Assembly (NCBI GenBank): GCA_016125285.1
Contig: WGMA01000012.1
Location: 1-64,000 of the forward strand
Reading direction: 5' to 3'
DNA length: 64,000 bases
DNA from: Phycisphaera sp.
Lineage (GTDB): Bacteria; Planctomycetota; Phycisphaerae; Phycisphaerales; Zrk34
The notes beneath the pieces are model-generated. The model saw only the letters and a list, made by a program, of their open reading frames with translations, had not been told where the DNA came from and did not search any database. The position numbers were made by a program, and so were the translations under genes. Below are positions 8,920 through 17,187 of this stretch, piece by piece. Each line of letters opens with the position of its first letter. Position 1 is the first letter of the stretch.

Positions 8920-9379
8920 GGTGACTCCTGATCGATTGCCCGTCTTACGGATGAACGGGGACATTGTAGCAACCCCGTGTGACCGGGTCGCAGGTCTGCT
9001 CTCTTATAGATATCTATCTTCTTCTTCTTAGTATTAAGTCCTGTCGGATTGTGGATACCGCGCGGACAGCGAGCGGCAAGTCCCGGTAGCCACGCCCTCT
9101 TACATACAGACGCCGCGGCGGGCGCATTTGGCGCATCGCATGTCGGGCTGGGTGACGGTTCGTCATCTAAACAGCCGCCGACAAGGTTCCCAACAGGCGC
9201 GACCCGATTTGCCCGACAGCGGCCTGAAATCCGCCAAGCGCCGATGCCAGTTCATCCCGTGGTTATCCACACGGATGCGCCAGTGGCGCGCCCGCGCCGT
9301 GGCCACAACATGTAGAAACAGCCGAGTCGCATCGCGGCCCGGCTGTCTGTTCGGTCGGTGGGTTGATCGGCGATGTCTG
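8920..9379. other. DnaA-box and AT-rich gap between moxR and dnaA, candidate origin (right part)
   Basis: 460 bp without a credible gene. TTATCCACA at 9263-9271 is a perfect DnaA box and TGTGGATAC at 9050-9058 is one mismatch off. The stretch 9001-9040 is strikingly AT-rich. It contains the 12-bp palindrome ATAGATATCTAT at 9006-9017 and a run of four CTT triplets, making it a candidate unwinding element. It lies directly downstream of dnaA. With the cluster beyond moxR it could form a bipartite origin (inference). Confidence 0.55.
9318..9346 (-). terminator. Putative dnaA terminator hairpin
   Basis: ACAGCCG at 9318-9324 pairs perfectly with CGGCTGT at 9340-9346 across a 15-nt GC-rich loop. 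Read on the dnaA strand, the hairpin is followed by a short TTTC. It sits 34 bp after the dnaA stop. The weak U-tract makes intrinsic termination plausible but not certain. Confidence 0.4.
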
Positions 9380-10834
9380 TCAGTTGGCGCCGGTCAGCGT
9401 GCGGTCGATCTGCTCGACTTCGCGGGCGAACTCCGCTTCCTCGGACATGCGGTCGTCGGTGGTGCGGATGGCGTGCATGACGGTCGTGTGGTCGCGGCCG
9501 CCGAAGTAGCCGCCGATCTCCTCGAGCGAGTAGCGGGTGCGCTTGCGGGCGAGGTACATGCAGACTTGGCGCGGGATGGTGATCGAGCGGTGGCGTCGCT
9601 TGGACTGCAGGTCCGCGAGCTTCACGCCGTAGAAGTCGGTCACCGCGTCGATGATGTTCTGGATGGTCAGCTGCGGCGCGGTCTCCAGCGGCTGCTGGTC
9701 GCCGAGCGCCTCCTGCGCCATCGACATGTCGATCGGCTGATCACGCAGCATCGACAGCGACAGGATCTTGGTGATCGATCCCTCGAGCTCGCGCGTGTTG
9801 GACTCGATGCGCGAGGCGATGTAGCTGACCACGTCGTTGGGCACCTGGATGCCGCGGATCGCAGCCTTCTTCTTGAGGATCGCCACGCGTGTCTCGTAGC
9901 AGGGCTTGTCGACGCGCGCGACCAGGCCCCAGTTGAAGCGCGACGTGAGCCGCTCCTCGAGCTGCGGGATCTCGTTCGGCGGCGAGTCCGACGACAGCAC
10001 GATCTGCTTGTTCGCCTGGTACAGCGTGTTGAACGTGTGGAAGAACTCTTCCTGCGTGCGCTCGCGGTTGGTCAGGAAGTGGATGTCGTCGATGAGCAGC
10101 ATGTCGACGTGGCGGTAGCGGTGGCGGAACTCGCTCATCTGGCCGTTCTGCACCGAGTCGAGGAACTGGTGGACGAACGTGTCGCAGGACAGGTAGCAGA
10201 TGCGTGCATCGGGGTTGTCGGTGAGGACGGTGTGGCAGATGGCCTGGAGCAGGTGGGTCTTGCCGAGGCCGACGCCGCCGTGGATGAACAGCGGGTTGTA
10301 CGCCCGCCCGGGCTGCTCGGCAACGGCGACCGCCGCGGCGTGCGCCAGGCGGTTGCCGGGTCCGGTGACGAACGAGTCGAAGTTGTAGTCGGGGCTGAGC
10401 AGCAGCTGGTCGTCGCCCGCGTCAACATACGCCGGGGCCGGGGGTTGGCGACGTGGCGCGACGCTGCCGGCGGTGACACGCGGCGTGGTGTCGTAATCGA
10501 AGCGCCCGTCGTGGCGGTCGTTATCGTCGTCGTCGATCAGCGCGCTGTGCGGGCGCGCCGCGGCGGACGCGCCGTTAGGCGTCGCGTTGACACCGTCCAC
10601 GAAGCGGATCGCCACCAGCGCGCCGGTGATCGTCTGCGCCGCTTCGTTGAACTGGTCGATGCACTTGTTCGCGAGGTAGTTGCGTTGGATCGCGTTGTTC
10701 GTCTTCACCTCGAGCACGCCGCCTTCCAGCGTGACCGGCTCGAGCTCGTCAAACCACTGCCGACAGATGTCGCTGTGGCTCTTGCGGAGATACGTCAACA
10801 TGTCCCGCCAGACCACCGGGTCGGGTATAGCCAT
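9380..10834 (-). CDS. dnaA: Chromosomal replication initiator protein DnaA
   Basis: 484 aa. Domain I (about 1-85) starts MAIPDPVVWRDMLTYLRKSH. Domain II is a short polar linker. The AAA+ domain has Walker A GGVGLGKTHLLQAI, Walker B MLLIDDIHFL and sensor region ERLTSRFNWGLVARVDKP. Domain IV ends with the DnaA-box-binding signature FGGRDHTTVMHAI. DnaA opens oriC and loads the helicase. It has AAGG upstream of the ATG at 10834. dnaN, recF and gyrB are not adjacent, which is common in planctomycetes. Boxes for its own product flank it downstream. Confidence 0.97.
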   Translation of the reverse strand: MAIPDPVVWRDMLTYLRKSHSDICRQWFDELEPVTLEGGVLEVKTNNAIQRNYLANKCIDQFNEAAQTITGALVAIRFVDGVNATPNGASAAARPHSALIDDDDNDRHDGRFDYDTTPRVTAGSVAPRRQPPAPAYVDAGDDQLLLSPDYNFDSFVTGPGNRLAHAAAVAVAEQPGRAYNPLFIHGGVGLGKTHLLQAICHTVLTDNPDARICYLSCDTFVHQFLDSVQNGQMSEFRHRYRHVDMLLIDDIHFLTNRERTQEEFFHTFNTLYQANKQIVLSSDSPPNEIPQLEERLTSRFNWGLVARVDKPCYETRVAILKKKAAIRGIQVPNDVVSYIASRIESNTRELEGSITKILSLSMLRDQPIDMSMAQEALGDQQPLETAPQLTIQNIIDAVTDFYGVKLADLQSKRRHRSITIPRQVCMYLARKRTRYSLEEIGGYFGGRDHTTVMHAIRTTDDRMSEEAEFAREVEQIDRTLTGAN

Positions 10835-11141
10835 CGAGAGATACCTTATCGTGGACCTTCAGACTCAGAACGTATTGCATCGCTGTCGGAGCTTCATGAC
10901 CCACTCGTGAACCCGAGTCTCAGCGTGCAACCCACCATTGAAGGTGCCGATGTCGAATCTACGAATCGATGAGCGCGGTGTCAATGTGCAATTGTGCATC
11001 GTGCCATTTCTGCGGCGCGATGCGCGCATACACATCGCGCGTCGCGTGGTCAAAGCGCGGCGCATCAACTAGAATCTTCGCCTCGTTTCCGCGCGACACG
11101 CGGCGTGCCGATTTCGTCGCGCCGAGTCAGGGAGTGGTGTC
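10835..11141. promoter_or_regulatory. Divergent dnaA/purU intergenic region
   Basis: 307 bp separating the divergent genes. For purU, TGGTCA at 11047-11052 and TAGAAT at 11070-11075 are 17 bp apart and could be -35 and -10 elements. No DnaA box close to consensus was seen here, so dnaA autoregulation through boxes in this gap is not supported. No other structure was recognised. Confidence 0.35.
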
Positions 11142-12053
11142 ATGAACAAAGTGCTCGCCGTTGTCAGCGTCACCGGGCAGGACCAGAAGGGCGTCGTCGC
11201 GCGCTTCGCCACGCTGCTCGCCGAGCGCGGCGTCAACATCGAAGACCTTCAGCAGCACGTCGTCCGCGGCACGTTCATCATGGACCTGCTCGTCGACCTG
11301 TCCGACATCACCGTCAGCCTCGACGTGCTGATGACCGACGTGCTGAAGACCGGCGAAGAGATCGGCATGGAGGTGCGCGTCACGCTCAACACGCAGCGTC
11401 GCGAACGCAAGCTCGCGGTGCTGGTGTCCAGGGAGCCGCACTGCCTCGAGCGCCTCATCGAGGACGCGGAGTACGGGCGGCTGCGACACGCGAAGATCGA
11501 CTGCGTGCTGTCGAACCACGAGGTGCTGCGCCCGATCGCCGAGGCCGCGGGCATCGAGTTCATGTGGAAGCCGTCGACGGACAAGGCGGCGCACATGAAG
11601 TGGCTGCTCGAAACGCTACAGGCGCGCGGCGCCGACCTGGTCGCGCTGGCGCGTTACATGCAGATCCTCACGCCGGAGCTCTGCCGGGCGTACCGCCACA
11701 AGATCATCAACATCCACCCGTCGCTGCTGCCGCACTTCCCAGGCCCGGCGCCGTACCGTCAGGCGTGGGAACAGGGCGTGCGCGTCAGCGGGTGCACCGC
11801 TCACTTCGTCACCGAGGATCTCGACGAGGGGCCGATCATCCTGCAGGACGTTTTCCAAATCGACGTCGGCAAGGACACGGTTGAGGACGTTCGGCAGAAG
11901 GGCGTCACGCTGGAGGCGGACATGCTGAGCCGCGCGGTGCGGTTCGCGGTCAACGAGGAGCTGGTGGTGGTCGGGGATCGCGTCGTGTTCAAGCCGGGCG
12001 TCAGCACGTTCCTGGATCACGAAGACAACGCGTCGACCAACGGATCGAACTGA
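11142..12053 (+). CDS. purU: Formyltetrahydrofolate deformylase (PurU)
   Basis: 303 aa. An N-terminal ACT domain (LAVVSVTGQDQKGVVARFATL) is followed by a formyltransferase-fold domain. The catalytic segment reads INIHPSLLPHFPGPAPYRQA, then GVRVSGCTAHFV and EDLDEGPIILQDVF. The His of the first segment and the Asp of LDEGPI match the catalytic residues of the PurU/PurN fold. The ACT domain separates it from PurN. It hydrolyses 10-formyl-THF to formate and THF, feeding formate to PurT-type purine synthesis and balancing one-carbon pools. AGGGAG lies 8 nt before the ATG. A 6-bp hairpin, CCGGTC-gcg-GACCGG (12055-12069), follows the stop without a U-tract. Confidence 0.9.
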   Translation: MNKVLAVVSVTGQDQKGVVARFATLLAERGVNIEDLQQHVVRGTFIMDLLVDLSDITVSLDVLMTDVLKTGEEIGMEVRVTLNTQRRERKLAVLVSREPHCLERLIEDAEYGRLRHAKIDCVLSNHEVLRPIAEAAGIEFMWKPSTDKAAHMKWLLETLQARGADLVALARYMQILTPELCRAYRHKIINIHPSLLPHFPGPAPYRQAWEQGVRVSGCTAHFVTEDLDEGPIILQDVFQIDVGKDTVEDVRQKGVTLEADMLSRAVRFAVNEELVVVGDRVVFKPGVSTFLDHEDNASTNGSN

Positions 12054-12119
12054 ACCGGTCGCGGACCGGATGTGTCACCTCAATGCGGCATCGCGCACAA
12101 GCGATGCAGGAGAACCGTC

Positions 12120-12479
12120 ATGCGTAAGCTGGGCACGTGGATCATCGTCGTGTGTGCGTTGGCAGTGAGCGTTGCGTTCGCCGGTGACGACGCGATCGAG
12201 AAGGTGATGAAGGCGGGCTTCAAGGGCAAGACGAGCCCGGTGAAGAAGATCATCGAGGGTGAGGGCGGCGAGGCGGAGTACAAGCAGCTGCTGGAGTGGA
12301 CGCGCACGCTCGCGAGCTCCAAGCCGCCGAAGGGTGACGCGGCGAGCTGGAAAGAAAAGACCGGCGCGCTGGTCAACGCCGCGGAGCTGCTGACGAACGG
12401 CAAGAAGTCTGAAGGGATCGCGGCGCTGAAGGAAGCGGCGAACTGCAAGGCGTGCCACAAGGTGCACAAGGAAGACTGA
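12120..12479 (+). CDS. Secreted monohaem cytochrome c (cytochrome c-prime-like)
   Basis: 119 aa from the ATG at 12120, which has AGGAG 8 nt upstream. The signal peptide (residues 1-21, ending SVAFA) exports it to the periplasm, where haem is attached. The single haem site is CKACH at 109-113, very close to the C-terminus and preceded by helical sequence, as in four-helix cytochromes c-prime and c-556. The distal ligand cannot be assigned. A membrane-anchored paralogue follows 45 bp later. Electron transfer or gas binding is the family expectation; no partner enzyme is encoded nearby. Confidence 0.78.
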   Translation: MRKLGTWIIVVCALAVSVAFAGDDAIEKVMKAGFKGKTSPVKKIIEGEGGEAEYKQLLEWTRTLASSKPPKGDAASWKEKTGALVNAAELLTNGKKSEGIAALKEAANCKACHKVHKED

Positions 12480-12524
12480 TCGCGTCGCTTGCGCGTGTCG
12501 CGCCAACATCAAGGGGAGGTGTTG

Positions 12525-12953
12525 ATGTCCGACGAGACAACCGATGAACCGAACGACGTGTCACCCGACGCGTCGGACACCGCGGGCAAGGCGTCGCGAT
12601 CCAATCGCGGCGCGCTCGTGCTGTTGACGCTGCTCGTCGTGGGCGGCGGGGTGTGGTTTTTGCGCGGGCCTTCGCTCGAGCAGATCATGAAGGACAACTT
12701 CAAGGGCGCCCACAGCGTGACCAACCGCGTGCTGGACGGCGAGGGGACGGACGCGGACTATCGTCAGCTGCTGCAAGCCTATACGCGGATGTCGACGCTG
12801 ACGCCGCCGAAGGGTGACGCGGCGAGCTGGAAAGAAAAGACCGATGCGCTGGTCGCCGCGGCGCAGCTGCTGGTCGACGGCAAGAAGGACGAAGGCGTCG
12901 CTGCGCTGGAAACCGCGGCGGACTGCAAGGCGTGCCACAAGGTGCACCGCTGA
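12525..12953 (+). CDS. Membrane-anchored monohaem cytochrome c, paralogue of the preceding gene
   Basis: 142 aa from the ATG at 12525, with GGGGAGG upstream. A polar cytoplasmic N-terminus (about 28 residues) precedes one TM segment (about 30-47, GALVLLTLLVVGGGVWFL). The periplasmic domain has the same plan as its neighbour, with CKACH at 134-138. The DNA at 12803-12843 is identical over 41 bp to 12323-12363 in the first copy, so the pair arose by a recent duplication or was partly homogenised by conversion. One copy is soluble and one tethered, which suggests a membrane-to-periplasm electron relay (inference). Confidence 0.78.
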   Translation: MSDETTDEPNDVSPDASDTAGKASRSNRGALVLLTLLVVGGGVWFLRGPSLEQIMKDNFKGAHSVTNRVLDGEGTDADYRQLLQAYTRMSTLTPPKGDAASWKEKTDALVAAAQLLVDGKKDEGVAALETAADCKACHKVHR

Positions 12954-12965
12954 GGCGACGGATCG

Positions 12966-13889
12966 CTACATGGCGCAGCGCACGACGCGCGGCTTGCCGG
13001 GCGTGGCGATCGACTCGATCTCGAACGCGGTGGTGATCGGCCAGGGGAACTCAACGCCGAGCAGCTCCGCGAGACGCGCGTTGTGCGGCGCGAAGTACGC
13101 CCGCAGCCGCGCCTCGGTTTCGTCGCACACCTTCTGGTTGTACGTGCCGACGTTCCGCGCCTCGAGGTTGGACAGCGTGTACGGCGCGAGGCCGAGGAAC
13201 TTTAACACGTGCGCGTACACGGCCTGCGTGTCAGCGAACATCGCCTCGGACTGGATGACCATCACCTGCTCGGCGGGGTAGTGCTCGAGCAGGCTGGCGA
13301 CCTGGTCGTCGTAGTGCCCGCGCGTGAGCATGTCGAACTGCTGCACGTCCCAGTTGTTGAACGACGCGTCCTCGGCCATGCGTCGCCAGTCCGCGTGAAG
13401 CGCCGCCTGTTTGTCTGCGTCGATCAGGTCCTCGAAGGTCTCGCCGTCGGTCTGCTGCTTGCGCACCATCTTGTGGTACTGGCTGAAGGCGCGGTCGACG
13501 GGGTCGCGGAGGATCGCGATGACCTTCGCGTCGGGCAGCGTCTGCGCCATGCGTCGGGTGGCCTGCGGGAGGAACATGTACGCGGGGGTCGACTCGCCGG
13601 TGAGCATCGGTCCGCCGCGCAGCGCGCCGCACAGCGCCGCGGTGAGTCGGAGGCTGAAGAACGCGCGGTACCAGTTGACGCCCCTGTCGAATCGCGCGTC
13701 GAAGAAGTGCACCTCGCGCACCGCCGAGCGCATCACGTTGGGGTGCTGACGCAGGTGCGTGTACATCGACGTGGTGCCCGCGGCCTGGGCGCCGACGATG
13801 ACGAAGTCCGGCAGCACGCGCCACGCCGCGGTCGCGCGTCGCAGCGCGGACGGGTGCACGTCGATAAACATCGGGCGCCAGGGCTTCAT
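12966..13889 (-). CDS. PAPS-dependent sulfotransferase
   Basis: 307 aa. The 5-prime-phosphosulfate loop is FVIVGAQAAGTTSMYTHLRQ (residues about 29-48) and the 3-prime-phosphate-binding motif is VIAILRDPVDRAFSQYHKM. The tail RGHYDDQVASLLEHYPAEQV resembles heparan-sulfate and glycolipid sulfotransferases. It would transfer sulfate from PAPS to a carbohydrate. The usual K of the first motif (GxxKxGTT) is replaced by Q-A (GAQAAGTT), so the lysine that normally contacts the phosphosulfate is missing. The start lacks a clear Shine-Dalgarno. Three sulfatases are encoded 26-37 kb to the right, so sulfated glycans may be both made and degraded. Confidence 0.85.
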   Translation of the reverse strand: MKPWRPMFIDVHPSALRRATAAWRVLPDFVIVGAQAAGTTSMYTHLRQHPNVMRSAVREVHFFDARFDRGVNWYRAFFSLRLTAALCGALRGGPMLTGESTPAYMFLPQATRRMAQTLPDAKVIAILRDPVDRAFSQYHKMVRKQQTDGETFEDLIDADKQAALHADWRRMAEDASFNNWDVQQFDMLTRGHYDDQVASLLEHYPAEQVMVIQSEAMFADTQAVYAHVLKFLGLAPYTLSNLEARNVGTYNQKVCDETEARLRAYFAPHNARLAELLGVEFPWPITTAFEIESIATPGKPRVVRCAM

Positions 13890-13947
13890 GCGTGACAGGG
13901 TAGATGATTCGTCGGGGGTTGGTAAGCCGCGAAGACGCGGGTGTCGA

Positions 13948-14901
13948 TCACGCGCCGAGCTCGGCCCGGGCCATGCCCGCGGCGCCGATGAAGCCCGCGT
14001 CGTTGAACAGCGTCGCCAGCGTGAGGGTGACGCGCTCCTCGCGGACGTGCCAGGTGCGGCGGTCGAAGGTGGCGCGGACGCGGCTGAGCAGCGCGTCGCC
14101 CGCGTGCGCCATGCCGCCGCCGAACACGATCATCTGCGGATCGAAGATGCGCACGAGGTTGACGCACGTCGTGCCGAGCTTGTCGCAGGCCTCCTCGACG
14201 ACGGACAGCGCCATCGCGTCGCCCGCTTCCGCGGCCTCGAACACGGCGCGGCAGCTGACCTCGTCGATCGAGGTGAGCGACGACGCCTCGCCGGCGCCGA
14301 GCCGACGCTTCGCCTCGTTCGCCACGGCGCTGGCCGACGCGTACCGCTCGATGCAGCCGACCTGCCCGCAGCCGCACGGCCGACCCTGCGGCTCGACGAT
14401 GACGTGCCCGAGCTCGGCGCCCGCGCGGTGCGCGCCGCTGAACAGCTTGCCGTTGATGATCACGCCGCCGCCGATGCCCGTGCCGAGCGTCAGCAGGATC
14501 ATGTGCTGGATGGACTCGCCGGCGCCCGCTCCGGTCCAGAACTCGCCGAACGCCGCGGCGTCGGCGTCGTTGACGATCGCGACGGGACGCTTCGTGCGTT
14601 CGGTCATGCCCGCGCCGAGCGGGACGTTCTTCCAGCCGGGCAGGTTCGGCGCGGACAGCACGACGTCGCCGTCGCCGAGCGGGCCGGGCGTGCCGACGCC
14701 GATGCCGTCGACGCGGTCCCATTCGAGCGTCGCGTCGTCGGCGAGCTGTCGCGCGAGCGTGTTGAGGCGGTCCATGACGTGACCGGGTCCGCCGTGCGAC
14801 TCGGTAGGGATCGAGCGTTGCGCCACCGTCGTGCCCGCCTCGTCGAGGAGGCCGCCCTTGATGTTGGTGCCGCCGAGATCCAGTCCGATGTAGTGTCCCA
14901 C
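13948..14901 (-). CDS. ROK family sugar kinase (glucokinase-like)
   Basis: 317 aa from the GTG at 14901, which has GGAG about 8 nt upstream. The ATP phosphate-binding loop is IGLDLGGTNIKGGLLDEAG, the catalytic Asp is in IVNDADAAAFGEF, the second ATP motif is LTLGTGIGGGVIING, and the ROK zinc site is CGCGQVGCIERYAS with the His of ELGHV. ROK kinases of this class phosphorylate glucose or related hexoses. There is no N-terminal HTH, so this is a kinase and not a repressor. It is divergent from the coiled-coil protein gene at 15069. Confidence 0.92.
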   Translation of the reverse strand: MGHYIGLDLGGTNIKGGLLDEAGTTVAQRSIPTESHGGPGHVMDRLNTLARQLADDATLEWDRVDGIGVGTPGPLGDGDVVLSAPNLPGWKNVPLGAGMTERTKRPVAIVNDADAAAFGEFWTGAGAGESIQHMILLTLGTGIGGGVIINGKLFSGAHRAGAELGHVIVEPQGRPCGCGQVGCIERYASASAVANEAKRRLGAGEASSLTSIDEVSCRAVFEAAEAGDAMALSVVEEACDKLGTTCVNLVRIFDPQMIVFGGGMAHAGDALLSRVRATFDRRTWHVREERVTLTLATLFNDAGFIGAAGMARAELGA

Positions 14902-15068
14902 GCGTGTTCTCCGGGGTCGATTCGCCGATCGGGGCCCGCAGCGTAGACGGGGCGATATCGGCTGACAAGGGCCGACGTGTGTGAAACGGATTTGGGTCGA
15001 CCCGGCCCGGCACGATAGACTGTAGCGGGCGAACCTGACGCGGGAACGGAGCAGATTCGAGCCAGAAC

Positions 15069-15818
15069 ATGCGACCAACAACTTCACGTCTCTTTACCTT
15101 CATCGTGCTGATCGGTGTGGCCGGGCTGTCGTCGACGACGTTCGCGGCCAGGACGCCCGAGCAGCGCCTGGAGATGTTCAAGAACAACCTGGCGAAGGTG
15201 AAGAAGGAGATCACCCGCCAGGAGAAGGAGCTGAAGGACCTGCAGAGCGGTTCGAAATCCCGTGCGCCGCGCGCCACGACGTCGCCCGGGTTGGAGAAGG
15301 CCGAGAAGGAATACGCGGCCGAGCGGGCGAAGTATGATGCGTACCGCGCCGAGCGTGTCGAGGCGTTGCGGTCGTCGAGCCAGCTCTACCGCGACGCCAG
15401 CGACCGTCTGGCGAAGAAGGACGAAGCGCTGGCCGCGCTGAACGCCGACGAGAACGCCACGCCGAGCGCGAAGGCCGCGGTGATGAAGACACGCCTCGAA
15501 GCGGCCGGCGAGGTCAACCGGCTCGAGGAGAGTTTCCTCAAGGACGACGAGAAGCTCGGTGCGTTGAAGGACCAGGCGGACCTCGCGTCGTACCGCGTGC
15601 AGTCGGAGAAGAAGAAGCTGATCGAGGCGTCGCGCAACGACGACGTCCGCGACCGGATCAACGAGCTGAACCGCGTGCTCGAGAACAACCGGCGCAGCGA
15701 AGAGACGCTGACCGAATCGATCGCGAAGCTGGAGAAGTCCGTGAACGGCAAGAAGGCCGAGTCTCCACCGAAGAAGGGCAAAACGCCGAAGAAGAAGAAC
15801 GCGAATCCGAAGAATTAG
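15069..15818 (+). CDS. Secreted coiled-coil protein with lysine-rich tail
   Basis: 249 aa. The signal peptide is residues 1-26 (ends STTFAA). Nearly all the rest is predicted coiled coil with repeated acidic and basic heptads, for example KVKKEITRQEKELKDLQ and later INELNRVLENNRRSEETL. The last 25 residues are Lys/Pro-rich (PPKKGKTPKKKN). No enzymatic motif is visible. It shares general design, and the SSQLYRDASDRL motif, with the four tandem genes at 34994-39007. A structural periplasmic or envelope role is inferred. Confidence 0.7.
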   Translation: MRPTTSRLFTFIVLIGVAGLSSTTFAARTPEQRLEMFKNNLAKVKKEITRQEKELKDLQSGSKSRAPRATTSPGLEKAEKEYAAERAKYDAYRAERVEALRSSSQLYRDASDRLAKKDEALAALNADENATPSAKAAVMKTRLEAAGEVNRLEESFLKDDEKLGALKDQADLASYRVQSEKKKLIEASRNDDVRDRINELNRVLENNRRSEETLTESIAKLEKSVNGKKAESPPKKGKTPKKKNANPKN

Positions 15819-15887
15819 CAGTCGTCGGCGCCCGGCCGAGAACCGTCGTCGGCGCGACGCGTAGTAACCGCGGGAGGAAACCCGAAG

Positions 15888-17087
15888 ATGCTCTGGCAAC
15901 CGTCGCTCCCCGAGCGCTATCAGAAGATGACCGACGACGAGCTGGCCGCGGCGATCACCGCACGCAAGGCCGAACTCGGCGATCGGCTCGTCATCCTCGG
16001 TCACCACTATCAGCAGGACGACGTGGTGCGCCACGCGGACTTCCTCGGCGACTCGTTCAAGCTGTCGCAGCTCGCGGCGGAGAAGGTCGACGAGACCGGC
16101 GCGAAGTTCGTCGTGTTCTGCGGCGTGCACTTCATGGCCGAGTCCGCCGACATCCTGACGCCCGAAGACGTGACCGTGATCCTGCCCGACCTCAGCGCCG
16201 GGTGCAGCATGGCGGACATGGCGGCGTACGACGACGTGGTCGACGCGTGGGAGCAGATCCACGGCGTGCTCGAGGCGGACGGTTTCGTCGGGCGCGTCAT
16301 CCCGATCACCTACATGAACAGCTCGGCGGCGATCAAGGCGTTCGTCGGCGAGCACGGCGGCGCGGTGTGTACGTCGTCCAACGCCGACGCGGTGCTCGCG
16401 TGGGCGTTCGCCGGCGGCAGCGAGCCGCGGCGCGACGACGAGCAGATCAAGATCATGTTCTTCCCCGACCAGCACCTCGGACGCAACACCGCCGCGGCGA
16501 TGGGCTACGATCCGGTTACGCAGATGTGCCTGTGGGACCCGCGCGATCCGCGCGGCGCCGGCGGCACCACGCCCGACGACATCCTCCGCAGCGCGGTGAT
16601 CCTGTGGAAGGGTCACTGCTCCGTGCACAAGCTGTTCCGCCCCGAGCACGTCGATCAGATCAAGGCGCACGACCCGACGATGCAGGTCGTCGTACACCCC
16701 GAGTGCATGTACGAGGTCGTGCAGAAGGCCGACCACGCCGGGTCGACCGAGAAGATCCGCAAGCTGATCGAGAACGCGGAGCCCGGCTCGCGGTGGGCGG
16801 TCGGCACGGAGGTGCACATGGTCAACCGGCTCGCGAAGGAGGCGGCGAAGCGCGACGTGTACGTCCGCATCCTTTCCGAGTGCCAGTGCCTGTGCACGAC
16901 GATGTACCGCATCGATCCGCAGCACCTGCTGTGGACGCTCGACAGCCTCGCGAACGGGGAGGTCGTCAACCAGATCAAGGTCGACGAGCGTACGCGGAAG
17001 TGGAGCCTGGTCTCGCTTCAGCGGATGCTCGACATCACCGGCGCGGCGAAACCCGCGCCGGATCGCGCCGCCGGCGTGGCGAAATAG
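15888..17087 (+). CDS. nadA: Quinolinate synthase A
   Basis: 399 aa, with GGGAGG upstream of the ATG. The pseudo-threefold NadA repeats are visible: VILGHHYQQDDVVRHADFLG with the substrate His, the VVFCGVHFMAESADIL cluster Cys, LPDLSAGCSMADMA, VVHPECMYEVV with the second Cys, and SECQCLCTTMYRIDPQHLLW with the third. These Cys bind the 4Fe-4S cluster that condenses iminoaspartate with dihydroxyacetone phosphate in NAD synthesis. nadB and nadC are not adjacent. The protein is longer than E. coli NadA (347 aa), with extra sequence around AGGTTPDDILRSAVILWK. Confidence 0.95.
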   Translation: MLWQPSLPERYQKMTDDELAAAITARKAELGDRLVILGHHYQQDDVVRHADFLGDSFKLSQLAAEKVDETGAKFVVFCGVHFMAESADILTPEDVTVILPDLSAGCSMADMAAYDDVVDAWEQIHGVLEADGFVGRVIPITYMNSSAAIKAFVGEHGGAVCTSSNADAVLAWAFAGGSEPRRDDEQIKIMFFPDQHLGRNTAAAMGYDPVTQMCLWDPRDPRGAGGTTPDDILRSAVILWKGHCSVHKLFRPEHVDQIKAHDPTMQVVVHPECMYEVVQKADHAGSTEKIRKLIENAEPGSRWAVGTEVHMVNRLAKEAAKRDVYVRILSECQCLCTTMYRIDPQHLLWTLDSLANGEVVNQIKVDERTRKWSLVSLQRMLDITGAAKPAPDRAAGVAK

Positions 17088-17187
17088 GTGAACGACACGT
17101 CGTGTCGCCGCGTAAATACGGGGTGAGGAAGGTCCGAGTCTGCCGTGGGGTCGGATCGCGCTGCGAGCACTTTGACGGGAGGCGACC

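Noticed and set aside
9001-9058. DnaA-trio element next to the AT-rich tract
   Set aside because: The CTT run is on the wrong strand and side relative to the DnaA box at 9050-9058 for the known trio arrangement.
12055-12069. Terminator after purU
   Set aside because: The hairpin CCGGTC-gcg-GACCGG is short and has no U-tract, so it is mentioned only with the gene.
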